Positions 20,325 through 30,878 of a stretch of 64,000 bases of DNA are shown in pieces (position 1 is the stretch's first letter; the number at the start of each line of letters is the position of its first letter). The stretch is from Trichomonas tenax (lineage: Eukaryota > Parabasalia > Trichomonadida > Trichomonadidae). The DNA lies in the NCBI GenBank assembly GCA_023091735.1, contig JALKBU010000149.1, positions 1 through 64,000 on the forward strand. Reading direction: 5' to 3'. The notes under the pieces were generated by a model. The model was not told the origin of the DNA, made no database searches, and saw only the letters and a list, made by a program, of their open reading frames with translations. The position numbers and the translations under genes are program-made.

Positions 20325-21896
20325 CTAATTTCGTTTGTTCTTTGACATTACGACATTCTTATCAAACTTCTTGCCTCCTTTATTATCTTTCTTGCTAAAA
20401 TTCTTGTTTCCTTCCTTCCTCTCTTTCTTTGTAGGCTTATCATTGCGTTCGTCATTATCTCTACCTTTATGCATACGCTTATCCTTCTTTGCCTTGATCT
20501 TAGCTGCTACGATTGATGCATCCTTTGGATCTCTCATCTTCTTGGATACAAATGTTCTCTTCTTGTCTGTGACTGCAGACAATGGATTGACAGCGATATC
20601 CTTTGCACGCTCAATATCTTTGAGTGACTTTTCAAGAACTTTTTCTTCCTTCTCTTCTTCACGCATTTCAGCAACTTTTTCTGCAACCTCTTCGATCCTC
20701 TTCTGTGTCTGCTCGATAACTTCTTCTGGGATTGTGCGCTTAGAAACTGGATTTGTTTCCTGAGATCTTTCGATAATTGATTTCATTAACTCTCTGTCCT
20801 CCTCTGTGATTAGAGCAATTGTGCGGCCCTCAGTGTTGATGCGAGCTGTGCGGCCAACGCGGTGAACGTAGTACGTGAGAGAACGAGGCATGTTGTAGTT
20901 GATAACGTTTTCAATTCCCTTGATATCCAAACCGCGTGCAGCAACATCAGTTGCAATCAAGAACAAAGCATCACCGCTGACGAAGAGAGATTGTGCTTCA
21001 TATCTCTTCAGCTGTGTCATGTCTCCTTGCAGCTCTGCGACGGGCATTCCAAGCGCCTTGAAGAGCAAATAGAGATTGTGGACGATCTTCTTCGTGTTAC
21101 CGAAGATGAGTGTCTTCTTTGTGCAAAGTCTCGAGCAACATGCGATCAATGTTGCATCGCGATTTTCTTTTGTGCAGCGAATGAATTCTTGTGTCAAACC
21201 CTTCGCGACCTTGAAAACATCGTCCAAGTCAATGCGAACTGGCTTCTTTAATGACATTTCAGCGAGTCTCGCGACTGATGAATTCATTGTCGCTGTAACT
21301 AAAATTGACTGTGTATTTTCCGGCAATGCGTTGTGTACTTCCTCAATCTGTTGATAAAAACCTTCCTGAAGAAGTCTATCTGACTCATCGAGAACTAAAA
21401 CGAGAATATTTTCTAGTGTGAAGCCTTCACAGTTCTTAATATGATCGACGATTCTTCCAGGAGTGCAAACCAAGAAGTCTGGATATGTTAAAAGCCTTTC
21501 TTCCTCCTCTTTCACGTTTGATGTGCCACCAGTAAGCAATAATGCCCTGAGAGGCGTGAATTGTATGATTTGGCTCAAAACTGAGAACGTTTGCGATGCA
21601 AGTTCGCGCGTTGGCGATAAAATTAAAGCTCTTGTTTGATTTTCACTTGATTTTGAACGAAGAAGGCGCTCAACTATAGGAATAAGGAACGCAGCAGTCT
21701 TTCCTGACCCCGTTACAGCTGACGCACACACGTCTCTGCCTTGTAAAGCGATGGGAATCGTTTTATTTTGCACTGGTGTCGGTGTTTCGAAGTTCATTTT
21801 GCGTAAAGCGCGAATTATGGCGTGTGAAAGACCTAATTCTTCGAAAGATTCGACATCATTGGGAAGAGGTGTCTCTGTATCAAAGAAATCAGTCAT
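20325..21896 (-). CDS. DEAD-box RNA helicase, DDX27/Drs1-like
   Basis: 523 aa from ATG 21896; longer open frame upstream starts at a TTG and lacks similarity. Motifs in order: Q motif (FEELGLSHAIIRALRKMNF...TPVQ), I AVTGSGKT, Ia PTRELASQ, GG, Ib TPGR, II DESD, III TAT, IV-VI including ATDVAARGLDIKG and HRVGRTARI. The C-terminus is strongly Lys/Arg-rich and coiled. The arrangement matches Drs1/DDX27, nucleolar helicases in 60S ribosome assembly. Motif II is DESD rather than DEAD, checked in the DNA. The helicase call is certain; the ortholog assignment rests on the Q-motif region and basic tail. Confidence 0.92.
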   Translation of the reverse strand: MTDFFDTETPLPNDVESFEELGLSHAIIRALRKMNFETPTPVQNKTIPIALQGRDVCASAVTGSGKTAAFLIPIVERLLRSKSSENQTRALILSPTRELASQTFSVLSQIIQFTPLRALLLTGGTSNVKEEEERLLTYPDFLVCTPGRIVDHIKNCEGFTLENILVLVLDESDRLLQEGFYQQIEEVHNALPENTQSILVTATMNSSVARLAEMSLKKPVRIDLDDVFKVAKGLTQEFIRCTKENRDATLIACCSRLCTKKTLIFGNTKKIVHNLYLLFKALGMPVAELQGDMTQLKRYEAQSLFVSGDALFLIATDVAARGLDIKGIENVINYNMPRSLTYYVHRVGRTARINTEGRTIALITEEDRELMKSIIERSQETNPVSKRTIPEEVIEQTQKRIEEVAEKVAEMREEEKEEKVLEKSLKDIERAKDIAVNPLSAVTDKKRTFVSKKMRDPKDASIVAAKIKAKKDKRMHKGRDNDERNDKPTKKERKEGNKNFSKKDNKGGKKFDKNVVMSKNKRN

Positions 21897-22840
21897 TTTT
21901 TGCAAAAGCCACAAAAATTGTTTTTTATTTTTGATCACGAAAATGTGTTTTGGATATGACAAAACACCTATTTTATTAAAATTTTTGATTTTTAGATTTT
22001 GAAAATATTTTTCTTTAATTTTGATAAATTTGTATACTACACAGAATGTACCAGCTAAGTTTATCAAAATTATTCGATTTTGAGAATTTGTGTCCGAATT
22101 TTTATTTTCTCAAATAAATCAATTGGTTATATACTGTTTTTCATATAGTTTAATTTTTGATAAATTTTGAGTTTAAAACAAGAAAAACATTATCACTTTT
22201 TTAATCTTGAAACAAAGCCTTCAAATAATTATTTCTAAAAAGAAAATGGTTTGGAAAGAATGACGGAAAGTTAAACAACATCAATTAATATTTTATTAAT
22301 GAAATGTTTCATTTGGGAGTTCAGCATTTGACCTACTGTTGTCCAGTGCGACAGTGATGAAAAAAATTACAAATAAAAGTTATTTTCAAAGAATGTTGAA
22401 AGGTTTGAATTTCTCGAAAATGTAACAATGTAATAAAATAGTTCATTCAATTTCGTGTAATTGTCTTTCGGTTTGAATTAAAAGAGCACAAATCAAACTG
22501 AATTTGTTGATTTACAGAGTTTTCAATTGTAACTTGATCAATTGTTGTTAGTTTATCAATATGACAATTTGCAATTTGTAGCTGCATATTCACTTGCTTG
22601 TTCAGTTGTGTATTGGCAGCGATTATTGAGTATGTTGCATTTTTCGATAAAATTGTCGAATTTCAGCATATATGAATGTTTGTTTAACTTCATGCCAAGA
22701 CTATTGGAATACTCTACATATCATCTGTTGACTTGTAGAATCAATTAAAGAATGATAAAGAGAAATATTTTTTGTGTTTCGACGTGATAAGATGCAGGGT
22801 TATATAGAAATATTGAAAAATAAGATATATATTGATATAT
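21897..22840. other. Intergenic; no gene seen
   Basis: About 940 bp, AT-rich with many short homopolymers. No coding frame, tRNA or strong repeat recognised. Confidence 0.5.
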
Positions 22841-23857
22841 TTACATTAATAAACCTACTTCGTTAATTATCAATTTACCTTCTGCTTCTTTGGCAACTAG
22901 CTCTTCTTCATCATAATAATTTTCCTCAGGATTTCCATTTTTCTGTTGAAGATCAGCGTTTTGTTGCTTTTGTTCATCTTCATCGAAACCTTCTTCCTCT
23001 TCTTCTTCAACTTTTTCTACATCTTCTTCTTTCATCTTCTTAATCGCCTGCTTGTTTTCGAGGACCCATTGGAACTCGTTTTTGATGAATGTTTCATATT
23101 TCTTTTGCGCATTTTCGATTGCTTTTCGTTTAAATTCTTCGATTCTCTTTTTCTCTTTTTCTTGTTTAGCCTGTTCTTTTGTTTGGATGTTGTTGACGAT
23201 GGATTGTTCAGTTCTTTCGAGTTTTGAGCGAGTTTGATTTCCGTTTGAAGTTGTTTCAATTGTTATAATGAGTTTTGCATTGAAATCGACGAATTCGAGA
23301 TCCAAGTTGTGGTTTATTTCGGCTTGCTTTTGCTCTTGAGCATCTTTTTGAATTTTTTCGAAATCAACTTCTTTTTCTTTCTCTTCATCCTTGTTTTTCT
23401 CAGCAGCAGCTTTAGGATCCTCATAGTCCTTCGGGCGACGCCACTGAGGAATGTGATGAAGATCAGTCTCAGAGAATTTTGGAATCTCTGGTTTTCTCGT
23501 TGGTTCTATGTCAATTGGTATTTGATATCCTTTGAGCGTCATGTTTATTGTTCCTCTACCAATAAGAACTGGTTCATTGACTTCGTTTAAATTAGTTTTG
23601 CGATGTTGTGTTTTTGATTCTGGATTTGGAGATGCAAAAACATCAACATTCAGTAAATTATTCTTTCCTAACTCGTATTCAAACTGAACTGGCTTGTTAT
23701 CAGTCTGATATTCGATTAATCTTGCAAATCTCACTGCTGGAATTTCATTGACTGCTGATGTTCCGGCACTTGAAAGTTTGATCGATAAAAGTATGTCTTT
23801 GTCGGGAATGGAGATATAGTCTGGCCTCAGTTCGTGAATAATTAGAGCTCTTTTCAT
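22841..23857 (-). CDS. Unknown protein: C2-like N-terminus and coiled coil
   Basis: 338 aa from ATG 23857 (the frame extends upstream to a GTG only). Residues ~1-110 are beta-rich with the pattern ILLSIKLSSAG, FARLIEYQTDNKPVQFEYELG and GRGTINMTL, which suggests a C2-type sandwich with a membrane- or protein-binding role. Residues ~135-300 are highly charged, mostly Lys/Glu coiled coil. An acidic stretch (VEKVEEEEEEGFDEDEQK) follows. C2-domain proteins of cilia and basal bodies have this layout, but no family could be named with confidence. Confidence 0.7.
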   Translation of the reverse strand: MKRALIIHELRPDYISIPDKDILLSIKLSSAGTSAVNEIPAVRFARLIEYQTDNKPVQFEYELGKNNLLNVDVFASPNPESKTQHRKTNLNEVNEPVLIGRGTINMTLKGYQIPIDIEPTRKPEIPKFSETDLHHIPQWRRPKDYEDPKAAAEKNKDEEKEKEVDFEKIQKDAQEQKQAEINHNLDLEFVDFNAKLIITIETTSNGNQTRSKLERTEQSIVNNIQTKEQAKQEKEKKRIEEFKRKAIENAQKKYETFIKNEFQWVLENKQAIKKMKEEDVEKVEEEEEEGFDEDEQKQQNADLQQKNGNPEENYYDEEELVAKEAEGKLIINEVGLLM

Positions 23858-23917
23858 AATTGTAAACGTCACTTTTATTTTTTATAATTTACAAATGACA
23901 AATAAACTTTGAAAACA

Positions 23918-23928
23918 TGACATGTAAA
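23918..23928 (+). promoter_or_regulatory. TGACATGTAAA motif upstream of the C2-like gene
   Basis: Exact motif about 60 bases before ATG 23857, in opposite orientation to the gene. The gene has no exact TCAYW initiator near its ATG. Confidence 0.4.
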
Positions 23929-24470
23929 GTTTAATTTTCTGACACAATTTTTGTTTTCATTATAACTCCTTATGTGAACGTCAGTAACTAAATTCTGAAT
24001 TACCAAACGAAATTTTTTAATGGATAGATCACTATTTATTGTTTATTCATGTTTTGATTCTATACATTCTTGATATCTTTAAAAACTGAATGTTATAATA
24101 TAAACTATTTGATCATATAGCATTTCTTTGATATCTGACTTCAATTCATATAGAATATATAAAAATATTGATAAAATATGAAGAAATATTTATATATTTT
24201 TCATATATTGATGATAGAGATAGTTGCAATTTGGAAGACTAGGGATGTCCGAAAAGTTAACTTTTCGCGGAGAGTTGCCCGAAAAAAAAACGTATTCTTT
24301 CGGGCTCTGCCGGAACTAAAAATATCAGGGTCTGCTGATTTATAATAAGTTTCCCCTTTTTAAGAAATAAACTCCCTTTCTTGTTCATTATATAACCCCT
24401 TTTTATTTGTTTCAACCCCTTTAAATATGAGTTGCCCTAGCAAAAAAATTGGCTTTTACTATATGATGAA

Positions 24471-24497
24471 GGCGCAAAGCGCCCTGGCTCGAAGAGC
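24471..24497. repeat. GC-rich twin palindromes inside the transposon
   Basis: GGCGCAAAGCGCC (24471-24483) is followed by GGCTCGAAGAGCC (24486-24498), two short GC-rich palindromes in very AT-rich DNA. GGCGCTTTGCG recurs at 24908-24918 within the cargo frame. A comparable pair, CGAGCTTGCTCG and GGCAGAGCGCC, lies before the recombinase at about 47568-47590. Confidence 0.75.
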
Positions 24498-24720
24498 CTT
24501 CAAAACGAATTAGTTTTATGTTGCAGATATGACGGTAAGAATTGCATATATTCCGACAATTGTACAAAGGCAATTTATTTAGGAATACATTTTGAGGATG
24601 AATTAATAACTCCTGAAGAGGTGATAAAAGTATTTTATAAATATTTACTGTAATTTTTTAAAAAAAGTGAGATTTAAAAAAAATAAAGTTTATTTTTAAA
24701 ATAATTTTTATTCCTAATAA

Positions 24721-25392
24721 ATGAGTTATGTAGCTTTGAATGATTTATCGAATAATAAGCTTCAAAAATTAATTGAAGAAGCAGGTCTTAAGTCTTCCCC
24801 GCATTATAATCGAAACTGCAAAATACTGAGTGAATACTTACAATCAAATCGTTATAAGGGTAAAGTTTCATATAAAGAGATTTCAAACTTTATTCAAGAT
24901 TCGACCTGGCGCTTTGCGTCGTGGACGGAGTCCTTCCCGCTAATGAATACAGATGCTGGTATGAGTTCTAAAACTAAACTTTCTCATGAAGTGAGGAAAG
25001 AAATGTATAATTTAACAAACATCAATGCAGGATATAAAAAGAAAGCTGTTGATAGGGATACGAGACGCGAAATGTATGATATCACAAATGTTGACGCTGG
25101 ATATAAAACTAAATCTAAAACTAGTGAGCAAAAACATGAATCATTTATGAAAATCAAATCTGCAGTTGATCAATTGAAAGAAGCCAAAAAAGTTATTAAA
25201 AGCATTGATGACAAACCACTTGCAGGTGAAAGATGGCTTAAGAAAGATGAAAACAATCCTAAAAATGACGTAAAATACGGCAATAGATCCATAGAGTTCA
25301 ACGTTGAAGTACTTAATAATTCCGAAAGGGAATATTTCAATGAGCACCTCGGTAATGTTTTCGTTGATTTATTAAAGAAGATTAAAATTTAA
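24721..25392 (+). CDS. Transposon cargo protein, unknown, with an internal repeat
   Basis: 223 aa, not recognised. Residues 1-75 are helical (NKLQKLIEEAGLKSSPHYNRN, a SAP-like or winged-helix flavour). At ~80-130 there is a twofold repeat of the form REMYN/DLTN-NxxAGYKxK: RKEMYNLTNINAGYKKK and RREMYDITNVDAGYKTK. The C-terminal third is charged and ends in a coiled segment. No DDE, RNase H-like or HUH motif is seen, so it is not an obvious transposase. An open but ATG-less stretch before it (to TAA 24651) encodes a Cys-containing peptide that may be a remnant of another gene. Confidence 0.5.
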   Translation: MSYVALNDLSNNKLQKLIEEAGLKSSPHYNRNCKILSEYLQSNRYKGKVSYKEISNFIQDSTWRFASWTESFPLMNTDAGMSSKTKLSHEVRKEMYNLTNINAGYKKKAVDRDTRREMYDITNVDAGYKTKSKTSEQKHESFMKIKSAVDQLKEAKKVIKSIDDKPLAGERWLKKDENNPKNDVKYGNRSIEFNVEVLNNSEREYFNEHLGNVFVDLLKKIKI

Positions 25393-26277
25393 ATATATCT
25401 AAAATAGAAAAAAAAATAATTAATTAAGTCTTATTTCAACAGAATAGTAGTATTATATTCTCAAATTTCATATAAATACCAAAATTTGATTTTTTCATCA
25501 GTATTTCATCTTGTCTTGGAGTAAACAATACAGAACTAATGAGAGTTAAATATTGTGCAAACGCACTAATCTCTAGTTTACCGTATTACATTTTTTAAAA
25601 CAATATTTTCTGATTTTTGAAATCATGCATACCAGAAATCATTGATCTACCATAATATAGATAATTTATGGTAATGATGAATGAGGATATTGAGTGAAAC
25701 AATATTAAATTTTGTTGTTTTTATCAAGAAATATGCATTACAATCGGTTAATTATGATTGTGTAGGATCTTATATTCAATGCTGTTGTTGCTTTTTATGC
25801 GGAAATGTTGTCAAATGTTGAACTCAAAATTGCATCTCGGCTATTGATAAACGATGACATGCTATTGTAACGAATTATATAAACTGTAGTAATTTGAAAT
25901 ATAAACACGTTTTAAATAAGGATGTTTCGAAGAGAAAATGAACTTATATGATCGATTAATCTTGAGAAGTTGCTTTCTGACGGAGAAATGCACAGATCCT
26001 CATTGCACTGATGAAGCCTGTTGATTTGAGTCATGTTTAATTTTTTCCAAAATTTTGATGTTTTTTCTTGAACAAAACCCCTACAAGAATCATCAAAAAT
26101 TGATAAGGTTATTTTTTGAGAGGGTGTCATATCGTTTTCGGTGCACCCTTAAAGAGTTTTTCGTCCTCCACGAAAAGTTTACATCAATAAAGTATATTTT
26201 CGAACATCCCTAGGAAGACATGTTTTGATGATATTATTTTGAAAATTGTTAATTGTATATAAATTCTAATGTTTAAT

Positions 26278-27861
26278 TTAGTACTTCAAGTCAGAGCCAC
26301 CGACGAACTCGCGAATGCACGAGATGTGCGGAACCTCTTCAAGAGGGATCGGGTAGAACAAGTTGAGCATACCAAGGAGCCTCTTCGCCTCCTGTGTAAC
26401 TTCGAATGTGAGTGGATCCCTGAGATCTTCGTGTTCTTCTGGGATTGTAGCCTCGGAAAGGAGAGCACGGCCGTAGATAGAAAGAACTGGAAGCTCATAG
26501 ACGAGGGAAGAGTTGAAGAACATTTCAGCGTTGCCCTGGTATGGGAAGATGTTCTTCTCCTCACCAACTCTGACGGATGTCCATCTGTGGAGTGTTGTAC
26601 GGGCGGAGTAGCCACGGTACTTGTGATCTCTGATGATACGGCGGATCAAACGGAGGTCTGATGTTGGGAATCTGTGGCCGTTATCGATAACGAGTGGTGT
26701 GAGTGGAGCGACGTAGATTGGTGTGACCATGTCTCTGCCGAGTGGGCCGAGGAGGTCTGGGTTGAGGCCGTGGATACCTTCAAGGATGAGGAAGGCGTTG
26801 GATGGGAGTGTCTGCTTCTCACTCTCGATGTTGATGCCCTTACCCTGCTTGAAGTCGTACTTGCGGCGGAGAATTGTCTCGCCCTTGAGTAACTTGTGAA
26901 CGTTCTCAGCAAGAATGTCGACGTTCATAGCACCGATGCACTCGAAGTCGTACTTGCCATCTGGGCCCTTTGGTGTCTTCTCACGATCGACGAAGTAGTC
27001 GTCCATCTCGATAACAATTGAGTCGAAGCCAACAACGCGAAGAGCGATAGCGAGGCGCTTAGCGAATGTTGTCTTGTTGGAGGAGGACGGGCCAGCGATT
27101 GTGATAACACGCTTGGCTGGGAATCCCTCAGCGAGCTTCTGAGCAATGCGAGCGAGCTTGCGCTGGTGGAGGCCTTCGCAGACCCACTTCAAGTCGTAGA
27201 CCTGGCGCTGGAAGATTGCCTCGTTAAGCTTTGGAACAGTGTCGATTCCGATCAAAGATGCCCACTGTGTGTACTCCTGGAACATCTCGAGCTGTGCTGC
27301 TGGGTCGTGCCAATCTGGGAGCGACTCTGAGCATGTCAATGTTGGCATTCTGAGGACGATACCCTTTGCATATAATCTGAAGCCATATGTAGAGAGCTGA
27401 GACAAGTCAGTGAGCATTGGCTCGATGACGTAGTCGACGAATTCGCCAAGACGGACACATGGAACTGGATCGACGACCCAGGCCTTCAATACACCGACTT
27501 TATCGTCGAGTTTGCTATTAATGAATATCTTGATGAGCTCAGCGCGAGGAATGTTGACGTTTTCGAGTGTCTTGTTCTCGGAAACGAGTTTCTTCATTTC
27601 AGCTTCAATTTGTTTCTCCATTTCCTCAGTGATTTCGACGCCCTCTGTGTCGATGCAGTAGACACCATCGGCGAGGGAGTGTGCGGCCTTCAGGCGGCGG
27701 TTGAATAATTTTCGGTAGATGCACTCGACGAGGAAGACTAAAGTGGCTCTGTGGGCGTTTAACTTAACACGAAGGCTCGCGTTCTTGAGCTGGTCATCGT
27801 GGGACAGGATTGTCTGGTTGATTTTGTCTGTAGAAATAAAGCGACTGTCGAATTCGGTCAT
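26278..27861 (-). CDS. Uridine kinase-family protein with TGS/ThrRS-like N-terminus
   Basis: 527 aa from ATG 27861; upstream frame starts only at TTG. The N-terminal half matches the threonyl-tRNA-synthetase-like region that precedes the kinase in the long uridine-kinase family. Residues ~270-470 are the P-loop kinase: AGPSSSNKTTFAKRL (Walker A), MDDYFVDR (Walker B-like/substrate), KYDFECIGAMN, ILEGIHGLNP and RLIRRIIRDHKYRG. Predicted reaction: phosphorylation of uridine or cytidine, useful in an organism dependent on nucleoside salvage. The Walker A has Asn where Gly of GKT is usual. Codon use is GC-shifted, suggesting high expression. Confidence 0.88.
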   Translation of the reverse strand: MTEFDSRFISTDKINQTILSHDDQLKNASLRVKLNAHRATLVFLVECIYRKLFNRRLKAAHSLADGVYCIDTEGVEITEEMEKQIEAEMKKLVSENKTLENVNIPRAELIKIFINSKLDDKVGVLKAWVVDPVPCVRLGEFVDYVIEPMLTDLSQLSTYGFRLYAKGIVLRMPTLTCSESLPDWHDPAAQLEMFQEYTQWASLIGIDTVPKLNEAIFQRQVYDLKWVCEGLHQRKLARIAQKLAEGFPAKRVITIAGPSSSNKTTFAKRLAIALRVVGFDSIVIEMDDYFVDREKTPKGPDGKYDFECIGAMNVDILAENVHKLLKGETILRRKYDFKQGKGINIESEKQTLPSNAFLILEGIHGLNPDLLGPLGRDMVTPIYVAPLTPLVIDNGHRFPTSDLRLIRRIIRDHKYRGYSARTTLHRWTSVRVGEEKNIFPYQGNAEMFFNSSLVYELPVLSIYGRALLSEATIPEEHEDLRDPLTFEVTQEAKRLLGMLNLFYPIPLEEVPHISCIREFVGGSDLKY

Positions 27862-27871
27862 TTTTAGATGA

Positions 27872-27876
27872 AGTGA
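27872..27876 (-). promoter_or_regulatory. Initiator (TCACT) of the uridine kinase-like gene
   Basis: Minus-strand TCACT; start at 27874 gives a 13-base leader to ATG 27861 and supports this ATG over upstream codons. Confidence 0.5.
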
Positions 27877-29687
27877 ATATTCAACAAAACGATGAAGCCG
27901 TTTTTTACATTTTTTTGGGTTTTGTCTTCGGACAACGCCAAACGGGCACATGTGGACAGCGTATTCCAGCCGAATTTTTGTGATGGTTTTGGCTGACAAT
28001 AAAAAAAATTGATTTTGATAATTGTATAACATATTTTACGATGTAATTATGTGTGAAAATTAATATGTTTTTAACAACACGTGTTTATTTTCGTAAAAAA
28101 TCATGAATTGATGAAATAAATCAGGTTTTTTAGAAAATTCGAATAAAAAATCCATTTTCAGTAAGATGACGAAAACGATGTTCATCGTCTTATAAGGGGC
28201 TTTGATGGTGTTCGCTCAGCATATCATTGACGAAATATGAATCTTTGTGGATATAGATTCTATATATCGAAACAATTGCGTTTTGAGGCTGTAATGATAT
28301 TTGACATTTTTACTTTACATCATAAAATATTGTGTCAAAATGCTACATTTAGTGAGGGGCTAATTAACAACACGCCCTTTAATAACAATTAGATTTCTCT
28401 GGTGTGAAAAATTTTCTTCTCAGATCGATCTGCAATTTGAAAATTAACAATTGCAAGTTTTCCAGCTAGAAAAGTTTACGCTGCAATATTTACCGCATCA
28501 AAAACACAAGGATTCAAGTATTAAACTTAGATATTTCTGATTAATAAAAAAAGGTATTTGTCTTCTCTTCTCGATCTTATGCATCCTAAATTATCATAAA
28601 AAGAATCGCTCTCTAATCAAAACAATACATTAAAGATACATATTTCTCATCACAATAATTATTCTCCAACTTTCAAAAATTGTAACATGAATACAATACC
28701 CTACAATTGTTATATCAATTTGTTATTTCGTTGGCGATAAATATTTCGCCAATTCCGAACTACAAATTATAATAGCTCCTAATTTTACTTCCTTAATACA
28801 ACATTCATATAATAGGAACAAATTTTACCTTATTAAAGTAACTGTTATTTAAAAATTAGGCTTTTGATGTTAAATATGTTCATAATTTATTACATTTGTG
28901 AACTGTAAATCCAATAAATGACAGTACATATACCATTTTGACATTACTTTGTTTGAATATATGTTGAATTTATCATTTTGTTCTTATGAAAATATATTTT
29001 TAATAAGTAATAGGTTTCAACATTGCCAATATATCACCGCAGTGTAGCTGGCTATTGATCATCTTCAGATGAGGAGCTATTCGCTATAATTCCTGATGTG
29101 AAAATATTTTTGACGCGTAAAATCTGGTTTGTCAAACAAAAAGTGCCGATGTTGTCACTTGGTTGATAATTTCTTTAAAATTCGAGGAATTATAATTATA
29201 AAGCAATATTTCAAGCACAAGGCATTCAAACATAGCGCAATAATGTTCTATGTTCACTTGCTTAGAAATCAAAGAACAATAAAAATCGAAAAATGAAATC
29301 ATAATGAAAACATCAAAAATACATTTGTGGGTCAGCAATATGCTGTGAGTGGAAATCTGTTGTACCAATGTTAGCCGGTCTCTATCATCAATTTCTTTTT
29401 TCTCAAGTAATTTCTTATTTAACAACCCATTCTGTTGCAGCAGCATGCTATGTATGACACCTTGATGTCAATGAACAGAGTTATGCATCAAAATTTTGAT
29501 ATTTCATTAATAAAATAATAAAATCCTTGTTAAAAATTCGCCAAAACAAGATATTTAGGGTATAAAGCAGTTTAAAAGCTTAAATACAAAATAAAAGGTA
29601 GTAAAAGAAGAACAATAGGCCTCGATTTTTTTACAGTCATAATCATCTTTTTTCGGACATTTATTCTCAAAATTTCAAAAATTGTAA
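27877..29687. other. Intergenic; no gene seen
   Basis: 1.8 kb with only AT-rich spacer. It includes TGACGCGTAAA at 29111-29121, not close to any called gene. A 104-codon minus frame at 29132-29446 shows no domain and is not called. Confidence 0.5.
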
Positions 29688-30023
29688 ATGACAAATCAAG
29701 GGCAATATCAACCTCCTTATAACTATGTACAGAACAACTATGTCTCAGACATGAGCAATACCATGGAAATGCAGGCCTATTTCAACGCTGCTTTTAATTT
29801 TCCTCCGAGCCATCAATATTATAACGAGCAAGAGACAAATTTATACAGTCCTACTCAACAAAACTCTTCGCCGCCACCTAATTTTCCGAAATCTTATCAG
29901 CTAAAAGAAATGCAAACAAATACAAGAATTGTTAAATACCTCGAGAAGTTCAAGCATGTTCCGAAATCTTTCGACATTCTTCCTAGAGGTGACCATATCG
30001 AGTATGAGTCTGGAAATTATTAG
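29688..30023 (+). CDS. Small unknown protein, Pro/Gln/Asn-rich N-terminus
   Basis: 111 aa. Residues 1-70 are disordered (Gln, Asn, Tyr, Pro, e.g. GQYQPPYNYVQNNY). Residues ~72-111 look ordered and conserved in style: KEMQTNTRIVKYLEKFKHVPKSFDILP. ATG is the first in frame; a TCATA at 29636-29640 is a possible initiator 50 bases upstream. No family recognised. The composition change between halves and the position between spacers support a real, short gene, moderately. Confidence 0.5.
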   Translation: MTNQGQYQPPYNYVQNNYVSDMSNTMEMQAYFNAAFNFPPSHQYYNEQETNLYSPTQQNSSPPPNFPKSYQLKEMQTNTRIVKYLEKFKHVPKSFDILPRGDHIEYESGNY

Positions 30024-30845
30024 ACAATTTCCATTCCAATATTTTAATCGGTAAGTTGTTCAGATCTTTAATCTATTTGCCCGTTTGTTTATCATGTATT
30101 ATTATGTTCCACAATTCTTTCGAGAATTGCATGAATTAAATTTTGTTTATATGTTTCTCCCAATTATATGCTTTCTTTACTATACTGCGTAATAACTTAT
30201 GCTATTGCTAGCTATTTTACAAATGTTTCAATGTCGTTAATCAAATAAATCTAATCCTCTATATTGTTAATAATAACACTATCTTTTGACATCGTATCAT
30301 TGCTAAACTACTCCTATATATCGTAATTCTTAAATACGAACAGAATCGACAAATTATCACAAGATATTCCATAAGATACAAATGATAAAAACAAGAAGGA
30401 AACAATTCAGTCATGATTTAACTCTTTAATTTGTAAGAATCAGAAGCAAACACTTGGAATAATCGATTACCAGAAATGAATTCAAGATGGAGAAGATTTC
30501 CATGTTATTCATGCTAGAATAGCAGAGAAAATACTAAGCATGAAAATCGTCGGGCTTGTGGGTGGATCAGATGAAAAGTTTTGTGGAAAGGACTTAGCAG
30601 AAGAAAAACATTTCATATTTAACAAAAGTTCTTCGTGATTTGTATCTTTATGGCATGAATACCATTATATTACTTTATAGAAAGCTATATTTGATAGTGT
30701 CATAGTCTGAATTTGAATATATATTATTGAATATATAAATTTAAGAACAAAGCTCTATATTTTATGCTTTTATAATACAAGTCAAGGCTGTGCTATGGAT
30801 GACTGGATGAAGCTTGAAAATATTTTCGTCATGTAATTTTAATTT
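30024..30845. other. Intergenic; no gene seen
   Basis: About 820 bp of AT-rich spacer with no coding frame or clear repeat. Confidence 0.5.
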
Positions 30846-30856
30846 TGACACGTAAA
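30846..30856 (+). promoter_or_regulatory. TGACACGTAAA motif upstream of Sen34
   Basis: Variant of the recurring TGACRYGTAAA motif, 22 bases from ATG 30879; no TCAYW initiator in between. Confidence 0.45.
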
Positions 30857-30878
30857 ATATTTATTGTCAAAAATTTAA

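Larger units (their letters stand above)
24240..26212. mobile_element. 1973-bp DNA transposon, hAT-like ends, 7-bp target duplication
   Basis: Both ends begin TAGGGATGT(C/T)CGAAAA in inverted orientation; the subterminal TWAACTTTTCGYGGAG also matches once a ~15-base insertion in the right end is allowed. The element is flanked by identical GGAAGAC at 24233-24239 and 26213-26219. The terminal TAGGG fits the YARNG start of hAT elements, but hAT usually duplicates 8 bp. The left end contains a perfect 18-bp palindrome (24250-24267) and a GCCCGAAA/TTTCGGGC stem (24277-24305). No transposase is present, so it is non-autonomous. It carries one open frame and a TTAA-ended motif near its right end. 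Confidence 0.88.
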
